64,000 nucleotides of DNA from Bostrychus sinensis. Lineage: Eukaryota > Chordata > Actinopteri > Gobiiformes > Eleotridae. Under the pieces are notes generated by a model. That model was not told where the DNA came from. It worked only from the letters and a program-made list of their open reading frames with translations, and did no database searches. Every line of letters starts with the position of its first letter. Within the stretch, counting starts at the first letter, position 1. Location of the stretch: NCBI GenBank assembly GCA_020698575.1, contig CM036241.1, forward strand, positions 8,660,416-8,724,415, read 5' to 3'. Position numbers and translations under genes: made by a program. Positions 37,802 to 49,457 of the stretch are shown piece after piece.

Positions 37802-37855
37802 AACTGTACCTAATTTTTTTTTTTATGGATTTACAAACAACTTTTTACTTTTGCT

Positions 37856-37880
37856 TTTTTTTTTTTTTTTTTTTTTTTAC
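37856..37880 (+). repeat. Poly-T tract
   Basis: An uninterrupted T run of about 24 bases after the trinucleotide tract. Confidence 0.9.
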
Positions 37881-38089
37881 TTTTTATTAAACTATATTTT
37901 AAATATTTTTGGTCAAACACTTCAATTGTGTACTACTTTTAACAGCAACAATACTTTTACTACAGAATTTGAGTTGACTTTTCCGGCCATGTAACAACAA
38001 ATACTGTTTAGTCCTAAGTTGTCCAGCAGGTGGCAGTAGCGGCTGTGTTTTCACTGCTGAGCCCAAAAGCTGAAGAGGCATATTTCAGA

Positions 38090-38260
38090 GCGGGGCCTAA
38101 TAAATCATGCGCCGAAAGTGTCAGTGCAGATTTTGTTAGATTTTATTGCAGCTTAATCAGCTCAATGAATGTTTTAATAGGCTGATGTTTCAGAGCAGAC
38201 GGCCACGCGGTGATGAATTGTGTGGAGTGATGCTCCCCTCCCTTCAGTCTTCTGCTACTT
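38090..38260. promoter_or_regulatory. Candidate noncoding regulatory island
   Basis: Complex, repeat-free sequence with 'taataaatcatgcgccgaaa', 'gcagcttaatcagctcaatg' and a nearby 'gtgatgaattgtgtgg'. Homeodomain-like TAAT cores are frequent. Conservation was not tested, so the assignment is inference. Confidence 0.25.
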
Positions 38261-38633
38261 TGTTTCCTGCAGTGAATCAGAAACAGATCTGTGCAGATAT
38301 TTGGCCAGGTTTTAGCAGTGAAGTTACCTGGCTAGACTTAAAAAATATACATTATTCTGACTGTAACTTGTTTATAGCTGGAGTGAGCTGTGTACCGCCC
38401 GGGCTTTTGTGCCACACCATGAGTACCCCCTCACTCATACAAGTTATAAATACATCTGTGTTTATTTACAATGACTACTTATACTTACTTTATTGCACTG
38501 CACTTTTCTTTAAAAATCATAATAAACAAATAAAATTAATAATCTGCCCTTTAAGTAAAATAAAATAAAAATATGACAATATAAATTCTATTACATTTAA
38601 TTATTTTAGTAAATATTTTAACTCATGACATGA

Positions 38634-38692
38634 CTACAATAAATAAATAAATAAATAAAATAAAATAAAATAAAATAAAATAAAATAAAAAT
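38634..38692 (+). repeat. (AAAT)n/(AAAAT)n microsatellite
   Basis: Runs of 'aaataaataaat' pass into 'aaaataaaataaaat'. Confidence 0.9.
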
Positions 38693-38699
38693 AATCCAA

Positions 38700-39530
38700 C
38701 TACTTGTAGACCACTGGTCTACAAATTTTTGGACTCGATCTGCTTCCGAGATAAAAGTGGCTAAATCTCATTTATTTTGATAAGAAGAACTGAAAATCAA
38801 TTGATAACTGTGCTGGTTAGCTAATGTATTCAAGATATTTAATAATATTGTTTCACATCAAAATCGCATCTGCTTATACAATAGATTTAGACATTTTTGC
38901 TTAAAAATAATATTTATATTTTGAAAATATTTCATTTCTCTACATGCATGCATTTTGTCCACTTCCAAGAGAGAGATTTCTGCAAATAAAAACAAAACAT
39001 TTTATGTCAAAACTCTAGACATATTAAAATGAATGTATTGAATGTGCAGCTTTCAGATAGAACTGGTTGCTTGTAGACACTGTACCTTCTGATAAACTAC
39101 GTTTTTGCCTTATTTTGAATAAATTTCCTATTTTGACCCAATACTCTTTCTTGGAAACTATAGCCAATCTGCACTTCTCACTTTTTCTTTATTAGTGACC
39201 TAATCCAAGAAAAATTTCACTACTTTTGTTCCAGAAGCATTTTGCTGTAGACCAGTGATATAAATGCAGGGACAAATTTTCCTACAGGGAAGTATGTTGA
39301 AGTGAGTCATACATATTTCAGTATTTCAAATGCGCATTCAAGTTGCACATATTAATCATGAATAAAAAGGGCCACTGAGTAATAATATATATAAAAAACT
39401 TTTCAGTAGAAATTCTGTAAATATTCTGTGTGCTCCAAAAACCTGTTCATGCTGTACCCAGTCTCAAGGCCAAAGATGCTGGGATTGATTCTAATCCAGC
39501 TTCCTTTAAGTATTAAAAGTAGAAGTAGAT
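38700..39530. other. AT-rich region without a recognised gene
   Basis: No open frame of note, no RNA gene, and only loosely repeat-like text (for example 'ggccactgagtaataatata'). Confidence 0.4.
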
Positions 39531-39589
39531 GTAGAAGTAGTAGTAGTAGTAGTAGTTAGTATTGTAGTCAAGACTGTACTAATTGAGAC

Positions 39590-40015
39590 AAGAGTCCAGA
39601 GTGAACTGAGACCAAGACACGGCTGAGACTTTCAGGGTTCGAGACCAAGTTGAGACCAAGACTTTTAAGGGCCGAGTCGAGACCAAGACCAAGGCAAACC
39701 GAGACCAGGTCAAGACCAAACCTAATAAATAAAGGGGAAAAGAAAATATAAATAATTATTTTAATGATGCAACAGACTCTACAAATTAAGACAGGTCATG
39801 TTCCTGTTTTTTCTGATGCTGAAAACTAATGACTTCAAAATTATGAAAAATAGAATTTTCTTATGTTTGGTAAATAAAATCTCTGAGACCGCCACATCCA
39901 CAGCTGAGCCTGAGACAAGACCAAGTCAAATTGGAATCAAGACCAAGACCAAGACCGAGTAAAACTGCAGCCGAAACCGAGACAAGACTCAAGACCAAGA
40001 CCGGTCTCGGGCAGT
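39590..40015 (+). repeat. GAGACCAAGAC-type minisatellite, two blocks
   Basis: Units such as 'gagaccaagacc', 'gagaccaagttgagaccaag' and 'gagacaagactcaagacc' fill 39590-39720 and 39885-40015, separated by AT-rich sequence. They create a spurious frame but no gene. Confidence 0.7.
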
Positions 40016-40199
40016 ACAACACTGGTACTAGTAGTAGTAGTAATAGTCTTTCCACCTCTGATACAATATTACAAAACAAATACTCAAGCAGATACTTCAT
40101 ATTTCCTTTTACCATGAGTAGCTGCTAAGTCGTGGCTACAACCATGAACCTGTGCTGGCCTTTTACCTCTATTTTCAATCTTTCCTGTTCACTTTTCTT

Positions 40200-40570
40200 A
40201 TTTCATCAATATTTCCCTCGACGCAGCCTTAGCTCCTCCTCTTTCTCCCCCATAGACCATTTATGAATTCATCTGCTGCTCCTTTCACCGGGCCTGCAAC
40301 AGCATTTACCATAAACCCCCTCTCCTCCTCCTCCTCTCTCTGGGCTCGTCTCTGAGGGATGCTTGGTTTCCTCATTTATAAGCACCGTCCTCCCCCCTCC
40401 ATCCCTCCCCGTTATGTACATATCTTAATCTGGGCAGGAATTCCCAGATTTATTTGGGTCCTAGCTCCGCCCTTTGACCTTTACGCCCCCTGTAGACCCA
40501 CCTGTAATCTATCTGCTATTACTGCTCTAGTGACCACCGGCGCGTAATAAAAAGCGAGATTAACATGGAC
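40200..40570. promoter_or_regulatory. Candidate noncoding regulatory island
   Basis: Pyrimidine-rich but non-repetitive sequence containing 'accatttatgaattcatctg', 'tttacgccccctgtagaccc' and 'ggcgcgtaataaaaagcgag'. It is denser in CpG and TAAT/TTTATG (Cdx/Hox-like) words than its flanks. It looks like a constrained noncoding element; untested. Confidence 0.25.
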
Positions 40571-40669
40571 TCGTGACATTTCGGACAGAGGCGCTGCTGC
40601 TATATTCAATCATTGTACCACTGTTGTTGGAATAGTAAAGATAGTAGTAGTAGTGTTTGTAGTATTAGT

Positions 40670-41440
40670 CAGTAGAGGACAAAGTACTCAACTTCATTAC
40701 CTGAGTAAAAGTATAGATCCTCAGGTCAAATATTACTCCAATACAAGTAATAGTCTCTCAGTCAAATTATTAGAGTAAAGTATATAGAGTTAAAGTACTG
40801 AAGTATGTGCTTTCAAAAATATTTATGTATTCAAGTACTTTTTAAATTTTTTTTCTTTTCACAGTGGATTTATACTATACTATACTATTTATATTAATCC
40901 TATAGTCTCCACCTTAGAATAAGAACATGCTTGTGCAAAATCAGTAAATGACAGAGGAAACTGTATTTTATGTAAATCCATTGAACAAACAGGGACTAAA
41001 GTCTAGACCCAGGTCTAAAGCAGGTCTTACCCAAGTCTAAACTGAGATAAATTCACGTTAAAGCAGGACCATCCAAACAAAAACTGAAAGTAGCAACAGT
41101 AAACCAAGACTGAACCAGGTTTAGGCCAAGTATCAATGAAAATTAGTAACTGATTATTTTTAATCTGTGTAAGAGACCACAGGCAAACCAGAAACTACAT
41201 TGACATGTCTTTCGGTTTTATGAAAATTATTCTGCAGAATTTACTTCTGCCTTTATAGAAATGTAGTGGAGTGAGAAGTATTATATTTATCGTTCAAATG
41301 CAGTGGAGTAAAAGTAACAGCAGTATAGAAGTAGGTAGTAGCAGCCGTTTAATTGATTTAACTTAAAGCACTTTGTCACACAACAATCACCATTTAAGTA
41401 ATAGTTTTTTAAAGTAACAGTACTCTTACTTTAGTACAGA
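40670..41440. repeat. AGTACTTTTACTT-type repeat blocks with GGTCTAAA minisatellite
   Basis: 'ctgagtaaaagtatagatcc', 'tcaagtactttttaaat' and 'taacagtactcttacttt' recur, with a decayed 'ggtctaaagcaggtct' stretch near 41000-41130. No gene is seen. Confidence 0.5.
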
Positions 41441-41599
41441 TTTTTAGTACTTATTCTATCTCATTTTTCTCTATAATTTCTTTATAATTAGAAGCTCTCC
41501 TCTGTTCTCCTCCTCCACATGTGTGTGTGCTCCTCCCGCTCTAATCAGGACATGGATGAGAGGCTGCAGAAGTCTGTAATTAAACAGAGAAGGTGCTGC

Positions 41600-41800
41600 T
41601 GGGAGGAGGGGGAGGAGGGAGGCGGGGCTAAAACCACGGCTATCTGCTACAACAATAAATCAACCTGGGCCCTTTCACTGCCGCCACCCCCTCGACACAA
41701 TATCACCCAACACCGATCGCCGGGCCGCCCCCCTCCTCGCAAAAGCAATCCCGTCATGTCCTGTTAGCCCATTCATCTTCATCAGCACCGGTGGGGAGGT
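41600..41800. promoter_or_regulatory. Candidate GC-rich noncoding regulatory island
   Basis: GC-rich non-repetitive sequence with 'aaaaccacggctatctgcta' (RUNX/GATA-like), 'gggccctttcactgccgcca' and 'gcaatcccgtcatgtcctgt'. No frame supports coding. Its role is inference. Confidence 0.22.
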
Positions 41801-41946
41801 TCGGACCCCCTCCCCTCACGGATCACCTCAGAAACACCCACCCATACACACTGCCATGCTACACTGATCACAGAACAACGAGATAATTCAAATACTGCTG
41901 CTACTGCTACTACTGCCCATACTCAAGTGATTGCTGCAGTACTGAT

Positions 41947-42250
41947 GCTATTTGGTGGCGCGGTGGAAAAGTGGTGAGCGCTTTCACCTCACAGTAAGAA
42001 GGTCGCATGTTCAATTCGGTGTGGAGTTTGCATGTTCTCCCTGTGTCTAGGTGGGTTTCCTCTGGGAGCTCCGGTTTGCTCCGTCAACCTAAAACATGCA
42101 GAACAGGCTAATCCTCCAGCTGGGTCCTCCTGAGCAGGAGGAGATGGTCCCCAGCCCACTGCTCCTGACAGGTCGCCCCAGAGGCAGAAGTATGAGTCAA
42201 ATGCAGAGGACAAATTTACCTACGAGAACATTAAAGTCTACCTTAACCTT
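41947..42250 (+). mobile_element. tRNA-derived SINE (family 2), near full length
   Basis: The head 'ggcgcggtggaaaagtggtg' plus 'gcatgttcaattcggtgtgg' (B-box-like) is followed by 'gtttgcatgttctccctgtg' and a tail near 'ttaaccttactaataata'. Related pieces are at 55290-55490 (same orientation, head missing) and 57700-57830 (inverse). Confidence 0.6.
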
Positions 42251-42461
42251 ACTAATAATACTACTACCAATAATATAGCTACATACTGCAACTATTACTA
42301 ACACTCTAACCCTACTACTACTACTACTACAATTACTGTTAGTACTACCACTGCTACTAAATCTATGTCAAGGTAAGTATTGACAAAATAAGGAAAGTAG
42401 ATTTTTTTGAAGAAAATGTACATTCTGAATACATTTTCTAAAATATAATTTTACTTAATAA

Positions 42462-42880
42462 TAATGGATAAGATTTATAATGCTCTTCTCAAAGCACTTT
42501 ACATTAGTTCATTATTCCTTCTCTCCTCAGTCTCACTCTGTGGTGGTGAGCTTCTGCAGCCACAGCTGCCCTGGGGCAGACTGACAGAAGTGTGGCTGCC
42601 AATCTGTTACCTGGAAATTCCAGACTCACCGCTGTACCAGCGGATGATATTTCTCTGTATAATAATACAGAGACATATCAGTCTGGATTTTCCAGGCAAG
42701 CCAATCTGCGCCTATGACCACTCTGACCACACCAAACATAGCCACACTGACACATTCATGCAAGCAAGGTGAGTAAAGTGTCTTGCCAAAGGACACGACG
42801 ACAGTATGCAACACCGATAGCGAGGATTGAACCGCCAACCTTCGGGTTAATGGGCAAACAACTCTGAGCTACTGCTGCTT
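42462..42880 (-). mobile_element. tRNA-derived SINE (family 1) with a nested insertion
   Basis: It carries the same blocks as the copy at 21613-21930: 'tctcaaagcactttacatta', 'ctgccctggggcagactgac' and the complement of a B box in 'gaggattgaaccgccaacct'. It is split at 42598-42708 by the short element described separately. Confidence 0.6.
42607..42699. mobile_element. 93-bp inverted-repeat element nested in the SINE
   Basis: The ends CCTGGAAATTCCAGACT and AGTCTGGATTTTCCAGG are complementary with one mismatch. An inner pair (ctctgtat / atacagag) extends the hairpin. GCCAATCTG lies on both sides (42598-42606 and 42700-42708), a 9-bp target duplication. Removing it restores the SINE. A Mutator-like or hAT-like origin is suggested by duplication length only. 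Confidence 0.7.
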
Positions 42881-42894
42881 TACGCGAGTATAGC

Positions 42895-43110
42895 TTGTAA
42901 TAGTTGTAGTAGCAGCAGCTTTCTACTCATGTAAACCTTACACTCAATACTTTTTTTACTTTCCTCAAGAAAAATTATAGTACTTTTACTTTCGTAATAT
43001 TTTTGTACTTTATTTATTTTCTGAATACATTTTCTAAAATATACTTTTACTTGAGCACATCTTTGAGAGAAAAATACTTTTAGTCAACATTTAGACTGTA
43101 TGAATAAGTG
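42895..43110. repeat. AGTACTTTTACTT-type repeat block
   Basis: 'atagtacttttactttcgta', 'aaatatacttttacttgagc' and similar words. Same family as 31300-31570. Confidence 0.45.
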
Positions 43111-43159
43111 AAAGTTGTTGTGCTTTGTTTTGCTTTTTACCTTGTTAGATAAGTGGGTA

Positions 43160-43350
43160 CCGACGGTAGTACTAGTACAGTGGTGGTAATCCTAGTAGCT
43201 ATAATAGTAAAAGTAGTGCTAGTATTAGTGGCAGTTGTAGTTGTAGTAGTAGCTGAAGTATTATTAGCATTAGTAGCAGTAATTATGGAAGTAGTTGTAG
43301 TATTAGTGGCAGTTGTTGCAGTAGCTTTAATAGTATTACTAGCATTGTTA
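43160..43350 (+). repeat. Degenerate TAG/GTA trinucleotide region
   Basis: Long stretches of imperfect 'gtagtag', 'gtagtattagtggcagt' units. The apparent hydrophobic open frames over it, on both strands, are compositional artefacts. Confidence 0.75.
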
Positions 43351-43654
43351 CTGTCGGCTGCAACCAGGCCAATACAACAAGTAAAAAGTGAACAGAAAGT
43401 AACTCTTGCGGGCGCTCTCTCTTGCCTCCAGCACAAACATATGCCCAGCCCGTCTTACTTGTCCAATCACATGCCATGTCATAGCCCCATACACATAATG
43501 CATCCCCGAAACAGTCATTAACCACAGTACACCTGAACAGCAGTACAAACATTAGAACAGGACACTAATGCAGGGTCGCTACAATATTTTTGAGGTAGCA
43601 GTACTTTTACTGTGACTGTTGTGTATCATAGCAGTCTGCGCAGTTCTGGGTCAG

Positions 43655-43885
43655 ACACTAATGTTATTTATGGAGGCAACTCACTAATGGCATTCAGGGC
43701 CAATTAAGGGAAGACTAATTAAGTAGACATTTCCTATAAGGCTTATTGATATGTTAATTTGAGCTCATATTAATCATAGTCCTAATTGCAACGGCTTTAG
43801 TTAATAGGATTTTTATAGCGTGCGCTGATGATGAATTGTTGGACAAGATGATTTGGTGATTCAACAAGAAGTGGAGCTGGTAAAG
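43655..43885. promoter_or_regulatory. Candidate homeodomain-motif-rich conserved element
   Basis: Non-repetitive sequence dense in homeodomain cores: 'gggccaattaagggaagact', 'aattaagtagacatttc', 'gatatgttaatttgagctca', 'tattaatcatagtcctaatt', 'gctttagttaatagg'. The style is typical of vertebrate developmental enhancers. No coding frame. Cross-species conservation has not been checked. Confidence 0.35.
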
Positions 43886-44079
43886 TAAAACAGATGATGA
43901 GGGACATTAACTGTAGCCTATTTATTTAATGACTAAAAATGATTAAGGAGTAACCGAGTGTTTATTATGATTAAAATGGAAATACATTTGTTTTTCTAGG
44001 CAGTGATGTATGGGAAGCAATGATGAATGTTCACAACCCCTGTATTGTGTCATATTGACTTTTTTTTTTTAAACAACGT

Positions 44080-44225
44080 TAGTATTTTGGTTGCATAAGT
44101 TAAGCAGACTGCAATACATAAATTAGCACTAGCGGCCAAAGATTGCAACTTGTGTTTAAACAAGATGATTTGGGCTTGTGTGTAATGTCATTGCCTGGGT
44201 AGTGAACATTAGCAAGTGGCTTGAT
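44080..44225 (+). repeat. Interspersed repeat F, copy 2
   Basis: It matches 32740-32915 in the same orientation. Confidence 0.5.
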
Positions 44226-44449
44226 ATTTAGCTGTTTAAAGTATAGAGTAGGCAGCACTACATGCAGTACAACAACAACAACAAAAAAAGGCTACATACT
44301 AAAAGTCAAAGTCAAGATAGCAATAATTGTACAGGCCTATTTGTATATGCTTGTAGTAGTTTAAAATAGGCTGTTGTTTCACGATATGTTAAATTATTTA
44401 TGTTTAATAATTGCTAAGTCAGAATCGAGTTACTAAATCATTGTTTTGC

Positions 44450-44965
44450 TTAAAGGGGATATATTAGCCTATGCAAAATGAACTTTTCTGAACTTTCTAC
44501 CATGTTATAATGTTCCCTCATCAAAAACAAACCTGGAGTTGTGTTTTCTTTCATTCACGCATGTTAAAGTAATCCTGTATTCTCTGATACGGCAGTTTCT
44601 GAGCCTTCAAAATGCTCTGTTGCACAAACCCCCGCCCACTCCAGGAAGCACTGACCAATCAACAAGCCCTCTACATCCAGTCTGCTCTCATTCATTTATC
44701 AAAAAAATGGCGTACAGCTCTGTTTCTACTGATTCCTCACAGCTTTGTTTCATTTTGTACTAAAATGCCATCATACAAAACGTTTAAAGAAGTGAAGTGC
44801 TGTTTTTCTTCAATTATGTTCAAAAGACAGCAACAGTCTTCACGCTGCTGCACTCTTTTTCTTTATGGCACCAGAAGAGTACTTATTAAAAACATTTTCT
44901 TTTAGTAAGATAATGATTTTAAAGGCTGTAAAATGTGAAATGCAAGATTGGTTTAAAAATATGAA
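44450..44965 (+). mobile_element. Family A inverted-repeat element, intergenic copy
   Basis: The left edge is TTAAAGGGGATATATTAGCC. The internal blocks are 'ttccctcatcaaaaacaaac', 'actgaccaatcaacaagccc' and 'gttcaaaagacagcaacagt'. The right terminus has decayed after 'ggtttaaaaatatgaatgca'. Confidence 0.65.
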
Positions 44966-44969
44966 TGCA

Positions 44970-45175
44970 TGGTTCCGTCCTGGTTTAGTCCTGTCCGGTT
45001 TAGACCTGGTGTAGTTTTACAGGTCCTGGTTTAGTCCTGGTGAAGACCTTGTTTAGTCTTGGCTGTGACCTGGTTCAGGCCTGGTTTAGTTCTAGTTTAT
45101 TCCAGGTTTAGACTTCAGTGTGATACTGGTTTTGTCCTAATCATAATCCAGCTTATTTCCTGTTTTGTCCTAATT
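44970..45175 (+). repeat. Degenerate CCTGGTTTAG minisatellite, second block
   Basis: 'gtcctggtttagtcctgtcc', 'ctggtgaagaccttgtttag' and related units; the same type as 36300-36565. Confidence 0.65.
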
Positions 45176-45552
45176 TCACAACTATTATTTTAGTTTATTA
45201 AAGTAGTGCTATTTTAAAAGCCAGCTATTTTTCTGAGGTGGTACTTAAATAAAAATACTTTACATTTGCTGCTACAATGGGTCACCCTTGTGCCTGTCCC
45301 AAGCCTGGCTAAATGAGGCAGATTATGACTTACTAGCTTTAAAATGTAGGCATATGGCAACATATCTTCAAGGTGGGAAGAAAACAATGTGTCCGTGTGA
45401 TGATATGATGATGTATTGTGATGATAACGTTTTGCCTTCTGTACAAATTGCGCAACATCACATTATGTCATGTACTGTCAGGCACATAAAACTAGAACGT
45501 ATTGTTATCCAGTATGTCTTGTTGTAAATTGTCTCCTTGCTCTGTGACTTAC

Positions 45553-45754
45553 ATTTATCCAGTCGGAGGTTAGGGATGTGGCTCTAACCTGCTGCTGCAT
45601 AAACAGAGGTTTGATCCGGGAGCAGCGTCATTAGAGACGTGGAGGCTCTGCAGATTTATAATGCACATAAACAACGGACGTGTCGCTTCCACACAACTAA
45701 CAGAGACCGAGACGAGGAAACCTTTACCAGCAACAGGCAACAGCACATGCACCT
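45553..45754 (-). other. Splice-bounded block, candidate noncoding exon
   Basis: On the minus strand it has a strong acceptor (tttttttcag) and a donor (ATAAAT then GTAAGT). One frame is open for about 58 codons and then stops inside the block, so it cannot extend the pfkm frame through to its donor. It could be a 5'UTR exon of pfkm or part of a noncoding transcript. Confidence 0.22.
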
Positions 45755-46124
45755 CTGAAAAAAAACAGCAAATACACAACTGAGAAATGGCATGAGCTTC
45801 CAACAACTTAGGACTGACTGTAATCAAGAGACAACTTAGTAATATCTATACAAGCCTGTTGCACATACTGTATCAAATAAAGAGAAAGAAGCATTGTTTT
45901 TGACTCAGCAGACCCTCCTAAACCTTCTCGGGGATTTAAGGTTTTTGGTGCTATAAAAAGTTAGCAGCTGCTCCCTTGTACAGACACTTTCTCTGTATTA
46001 TCAGCAGCACCTGAGTCACTGCTTATAAACATTATAACCAACAGCCACTGGGAATATCTCTCATTCTAAAGCTCAGAGACAGAAAAGGTACTTAAAACAT
46101 GTACTCAAGTTATTATTCATTCAT

Positions 46125-46390
46125 TCATCTTCTTCTGCTTATTCCGGTCATGTGTACTGGAGCCTATCCCAATAACTTTGGGCTTTAGGCGGGGTACACC
46201 TGCATGAATGTCTTTGGACAGTGGGAGGGAGCCGAAGTACCTGAAGAGAATCCACAGTAACAGGGCAAGGACCTGCAGACTCCACCCAGAGAGCTCGTGT
46301 CGCCAATCTCCTTTCTAGGAGGCAAGTGCATTACTTACTTAGACCTTAGGACCTGGTCTGAAAATGGAGTGTCCTACCTACTTTGCCACT
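46125..46390 (+). repeat. Interspersed repeat ('tgcttattccggtcatg' family), copy 1
   Basis: 'ctggagcctatcccaataac', 'ggcggggtacacctgcatga' and 'tctttggacagtgggaggga' are words of a repeat abundant in teleost genomes. An inverse partial copy is at 47440-47560. Confidence 0.6.
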
Positions 46391-46399
46391 GAGAAAAAA

Positions 46400-47435
46400 A
46401 ATATTGAAAATGCTTTAGAGATTAAAATTCAATGTTAAGATTTTTTTTCTTTCCATCAAAAAGTAAATGTACAGTATCTTAAAATGTGTACTTGCACCTA
46501 CACTCTCCCCTTCTGCCAAAGCTTATGGGCTAGACATTCTCATCTATTAAAATAAAACATAGATGACTTGTTTTCATTATATTTTCATTTTCATTATATG
46601 CTAGTAGGTGTATGCCTTTTGACATTAGTATGTATTTAATATCTATGGAAAAACTGCAGCTTATAAACTCTGGAAATCTATCCAAATGGGAGGCGACATG
46701 GAGCCTCCTATTGCAATATTAAGATCTGTGAACTTTGGACTTTGGACTGAAGTTGTAGCATAGTATCTCTCTCCTCTAGCATGCATGTGTGTGTGTGCAT
46801 GTGTATGTGTGCATGTGTGTGTAAATGTTCATTTTTAATGTGGGATGATTTTTATATCTGAAAAAGCAATAAAAAAATACAGTAAAACAAAAAGTTTACC
46901 ATTACCATGCACTTGTCTGTGTGTCTTGTTATTGATCTGCTCCTCCCACGGTGTGTCCCTGAGGGTGCTTCCTCCTCGCTGTCCCTCTGGGGTGAAAACA
47001 GGAGAGGTCTGTGGACCGCGGAGGACCTTGTCTGTTTGTATCGGCCTTTAGTCTGGGCCCAGTCTCAGACACCCTCGGCCCCCTGGTGCATTCACTGACC
47101 CCTTCAGTCAGATCGAATCAGGACGATTGGCAGCTGTCAGTCACTGTTGGGATGCTTCAGTGACAGGACAGACACCGAGAGCTCCCTGTTCACCAGAGGG
47201 ATGGTCATGTCGATTCATCACAGTGGACTGGGGCTTACATTGTTTAAAATTATATTGTGAACATATTTAATGTCATTTAAAGTTTATTATTTTGAGTAAC
47301 TTCTGTTACATTCAGTCTGTATGTCCTTCCCGTGGGTTCTCCCCCTCCCTCCATTCAAAGACACGCATGTGTTTAGTGAATTAGTGAACAAACTAAACTG
47401 CCACTACTGAATAAATGTAAAAGTGTTGTCTGTTG
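46400..47435. other. Intergenic sequence without a recognised gene
   Basis: Contains a short (TG)-rich stretch near 46785-46822 and a GC-richer part near 46930-47230 ('ggagaggtctgtggaccgcg') with no supported frame. Confidence 0.35.
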
Positions 47436-47439
47436 TGTA

Positions 47440-47560
47440 AAAGTCAGCCCTGTGACTAACAGGCCGTTGTCCAGGGTATACCCCATCTCTGGCCCAATTA
47501 GCTGGAATAGTCTCCAGCCACATGCAACACAAAATGGGAACAAACAGTGAATGAATAACT
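47440..47560 (-). repeat. Interspersed repeat ('tgcttattccggtcatg' family), copy 2
   Basis: It reads 'gttgtccagggtatacccca' and 'gctggaatagtctccagcca', inverse to the copy at 46125-46390. Confidence 0.5.
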
Positions 47561-47809
47561 ATTGACATTGTTAAGATTTTGTTATTCAAAAATGTGTGTT
47601 TTATTACACTCTAATTATAACAAATGTATTTATAATAAAAAATGTATTATGTTCAAAAGTAAGATATGGTTTACTTCAGCCCACCTGAAAGTCTGTTCCA
47701 CTGAAGTATCTGCAAGAACTTCTGCAGAAACCGTTTGCAAATGGCAGGGACTTTAGATGAACACCTTCACCGACTATCTCCAGGATATTCTGTCCAATCA
47801 GAGAAAAGC

Positions 47810-48265
47810 CAAGTTGTTTACATTAGTAACTCTTAAAAGTTCAACACACAAGCATGGCCCAGTACTGTCACATCATTGGTCCAAACCACCACTGTTTGGA
47901 TATAAACACATTGCCCTGAGCGGTATGAAATGAATTTTAGTAAATTCTTGAATTCACAAATCCAGCTGCTGCACAAGGCCCTCAGAATAAGGTAAAATAG
48001 ACAATAATACTAAAGGGTAAGGCTTATTCTAAATTGCTTCACCAGATGGTTTGTTCCAGATAACCACTCTGAAAGTCTTCCATTTTTTTAAACACATTAG
48101 ATAAATACTAGATCAGTGACCGGATGAACCATATACAGGTAACCATTTTTTATGTACCTTTGTTAAACCTAAAACATGACCATAATTGTCAATACTGCCA
48201 CACCATTGGTCCAACCCACTGCAGGTCAGCTGCAAAGTATTGCCCTGAGCAGAAAAAGATGGATA
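47810..48265 (+). repeat. Locally duplicated segment
   Basis: A block near 47860-47925 ('tcacatcattggtccaaacc', 'cattgccctgagcgg') recurs at 48190-48255 ('ccacaccattggtccaaccc', 'tattgccctgagcag'). It may be a tandem duplication or two copies of a small repeat. Confidence 0.45.
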
Positions 48266-48569
48266 ACCTGGGAAAGTCGCTAATGTTATCTCTGGAATGC
48301 CACCTGTTGAATGAATATTTGGAGGTAAACAACAAACAGCCACAATAGAAAAACAACACAATAAAGATGTTGTAAATGTTTTTGTAAATGTATAACAGCA
48401 TAATAAGTTAATAATAATTGCTACTGTTGGCAAACCTAAATAAGCAAGGTAAATTCTAATTGCATTGTAAGAAAATGTAACTCCAAAGATAACAACCCCC
48501 CCTTCCCTCTCCCCATAGGGCCACCACATGTAAAACTTGTCCAACCTGATAGCGCCGTGTGTGACTTAC

Positions 48570-48761
48570 GCTATAAAAAGCTGCTCTAAAGGACGTGTGT
48601 GTGTGATATATGTACCGCTACACAAACGCTGCATAGACTTTAATGCTCTCACCGTATCAATCAACCTGTCAGTCACTCCGGGATCAGAGACGTGGCTAAT
48701 AGGACGAGACAGATAAATTAAGTAATAAGTCCACGTCTCCACTCTCTCTCTCACTCTCTGC
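48570..48761 (-). other. Splice-bounded block, candidate noncoding exon
   Basis: On the minus strand it has an acceptor (catttgtacccag, preceded by a T-rich tract) and a donor (TATAGC then GTAAGT). No complete frame crosses it usefully. It shares a short 'cacgtctct' word and 'cccgga' with the block at 45553-45754. Confidence 0.2.
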
Positions 48762-48880
48762 CTGGGTACAAATGAGTCAAAATAAAAGGACAGAAATGAA
48801 AGCCGATGTGAGTTGAGTGAAAATGGCTGGAGGCACATACAAGCTTGTTTTTCCCGAACACAAGAAGAGGAAGAAGACGG

Positions 48881-48907
48881 TGTGTGTGTGTGTGTGTGTG
48901 TGTGTGT
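48881..48907 (+). repeat. (TG)n microsatellite
   Basis: About 13 dinucleotide units. Confidence 0.9.
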
Positions 48908-49224
48908 ATTTTGGCCACCGTCTCTGAGGAGGTGAGAGAGAGGCAGTGAGGAGGAGGAGAGAGCCTTTATGGAGCCCCGAGGAAAAGTGTCAAAAGCAGA
49001 CAGCTAACACAACATAGACAAAAGCAAAAAAAAAAAAAAAGTATTCACCTTTTAAAGCAACCAGGCTGAAAGTGGGAGAAAAGACTATTACCTAAAGGTC
49101 TATTAACAGTCAGAGGTACGTCACTAAAAGGAGAGATGGAGATGCTGACAAAGAACATGAAATGGAAGAGGAGCAGATAAGCAACACCGGTTATTTTGTT
49201 TTTGGGTACATGCTAACAAAGCTA

Positions 49225-49457
49225 AGATGGTTAGTACGTTTACCTGCAAGAAGAGAAATTATTGTCTTAGTTCAGTTCTAACCGGAGTTTTAGTACCACT
49301 GGCTTAATAGGAACACACCTGGATAATGTGGTTCATTGTTGGACCATTGCTGCATGTTCACAGTTTACTCAGAAAAGGTTGGACAAAGCTCTGAGCTGCT
49401 CTAGACAGTGGCACAGAGTAACACATGCAAACAAATGAGAAAAACATGAAGGCCAGT
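49225..49457 (+). repeat. Interspersed repeat B, intergenic copy
   Basis: It matches 8636-8905 closely ('ggataatgtggttcattgtt', 'ggttggacaaagctctgagc'). Confidence 0.55.

Noticed and set aside
43137..43552. Overlapping hydrophobic or threonine-rich open frames on both strands
   Set aside because: They come from a degenerate TAG/GTA region; composition explains them.
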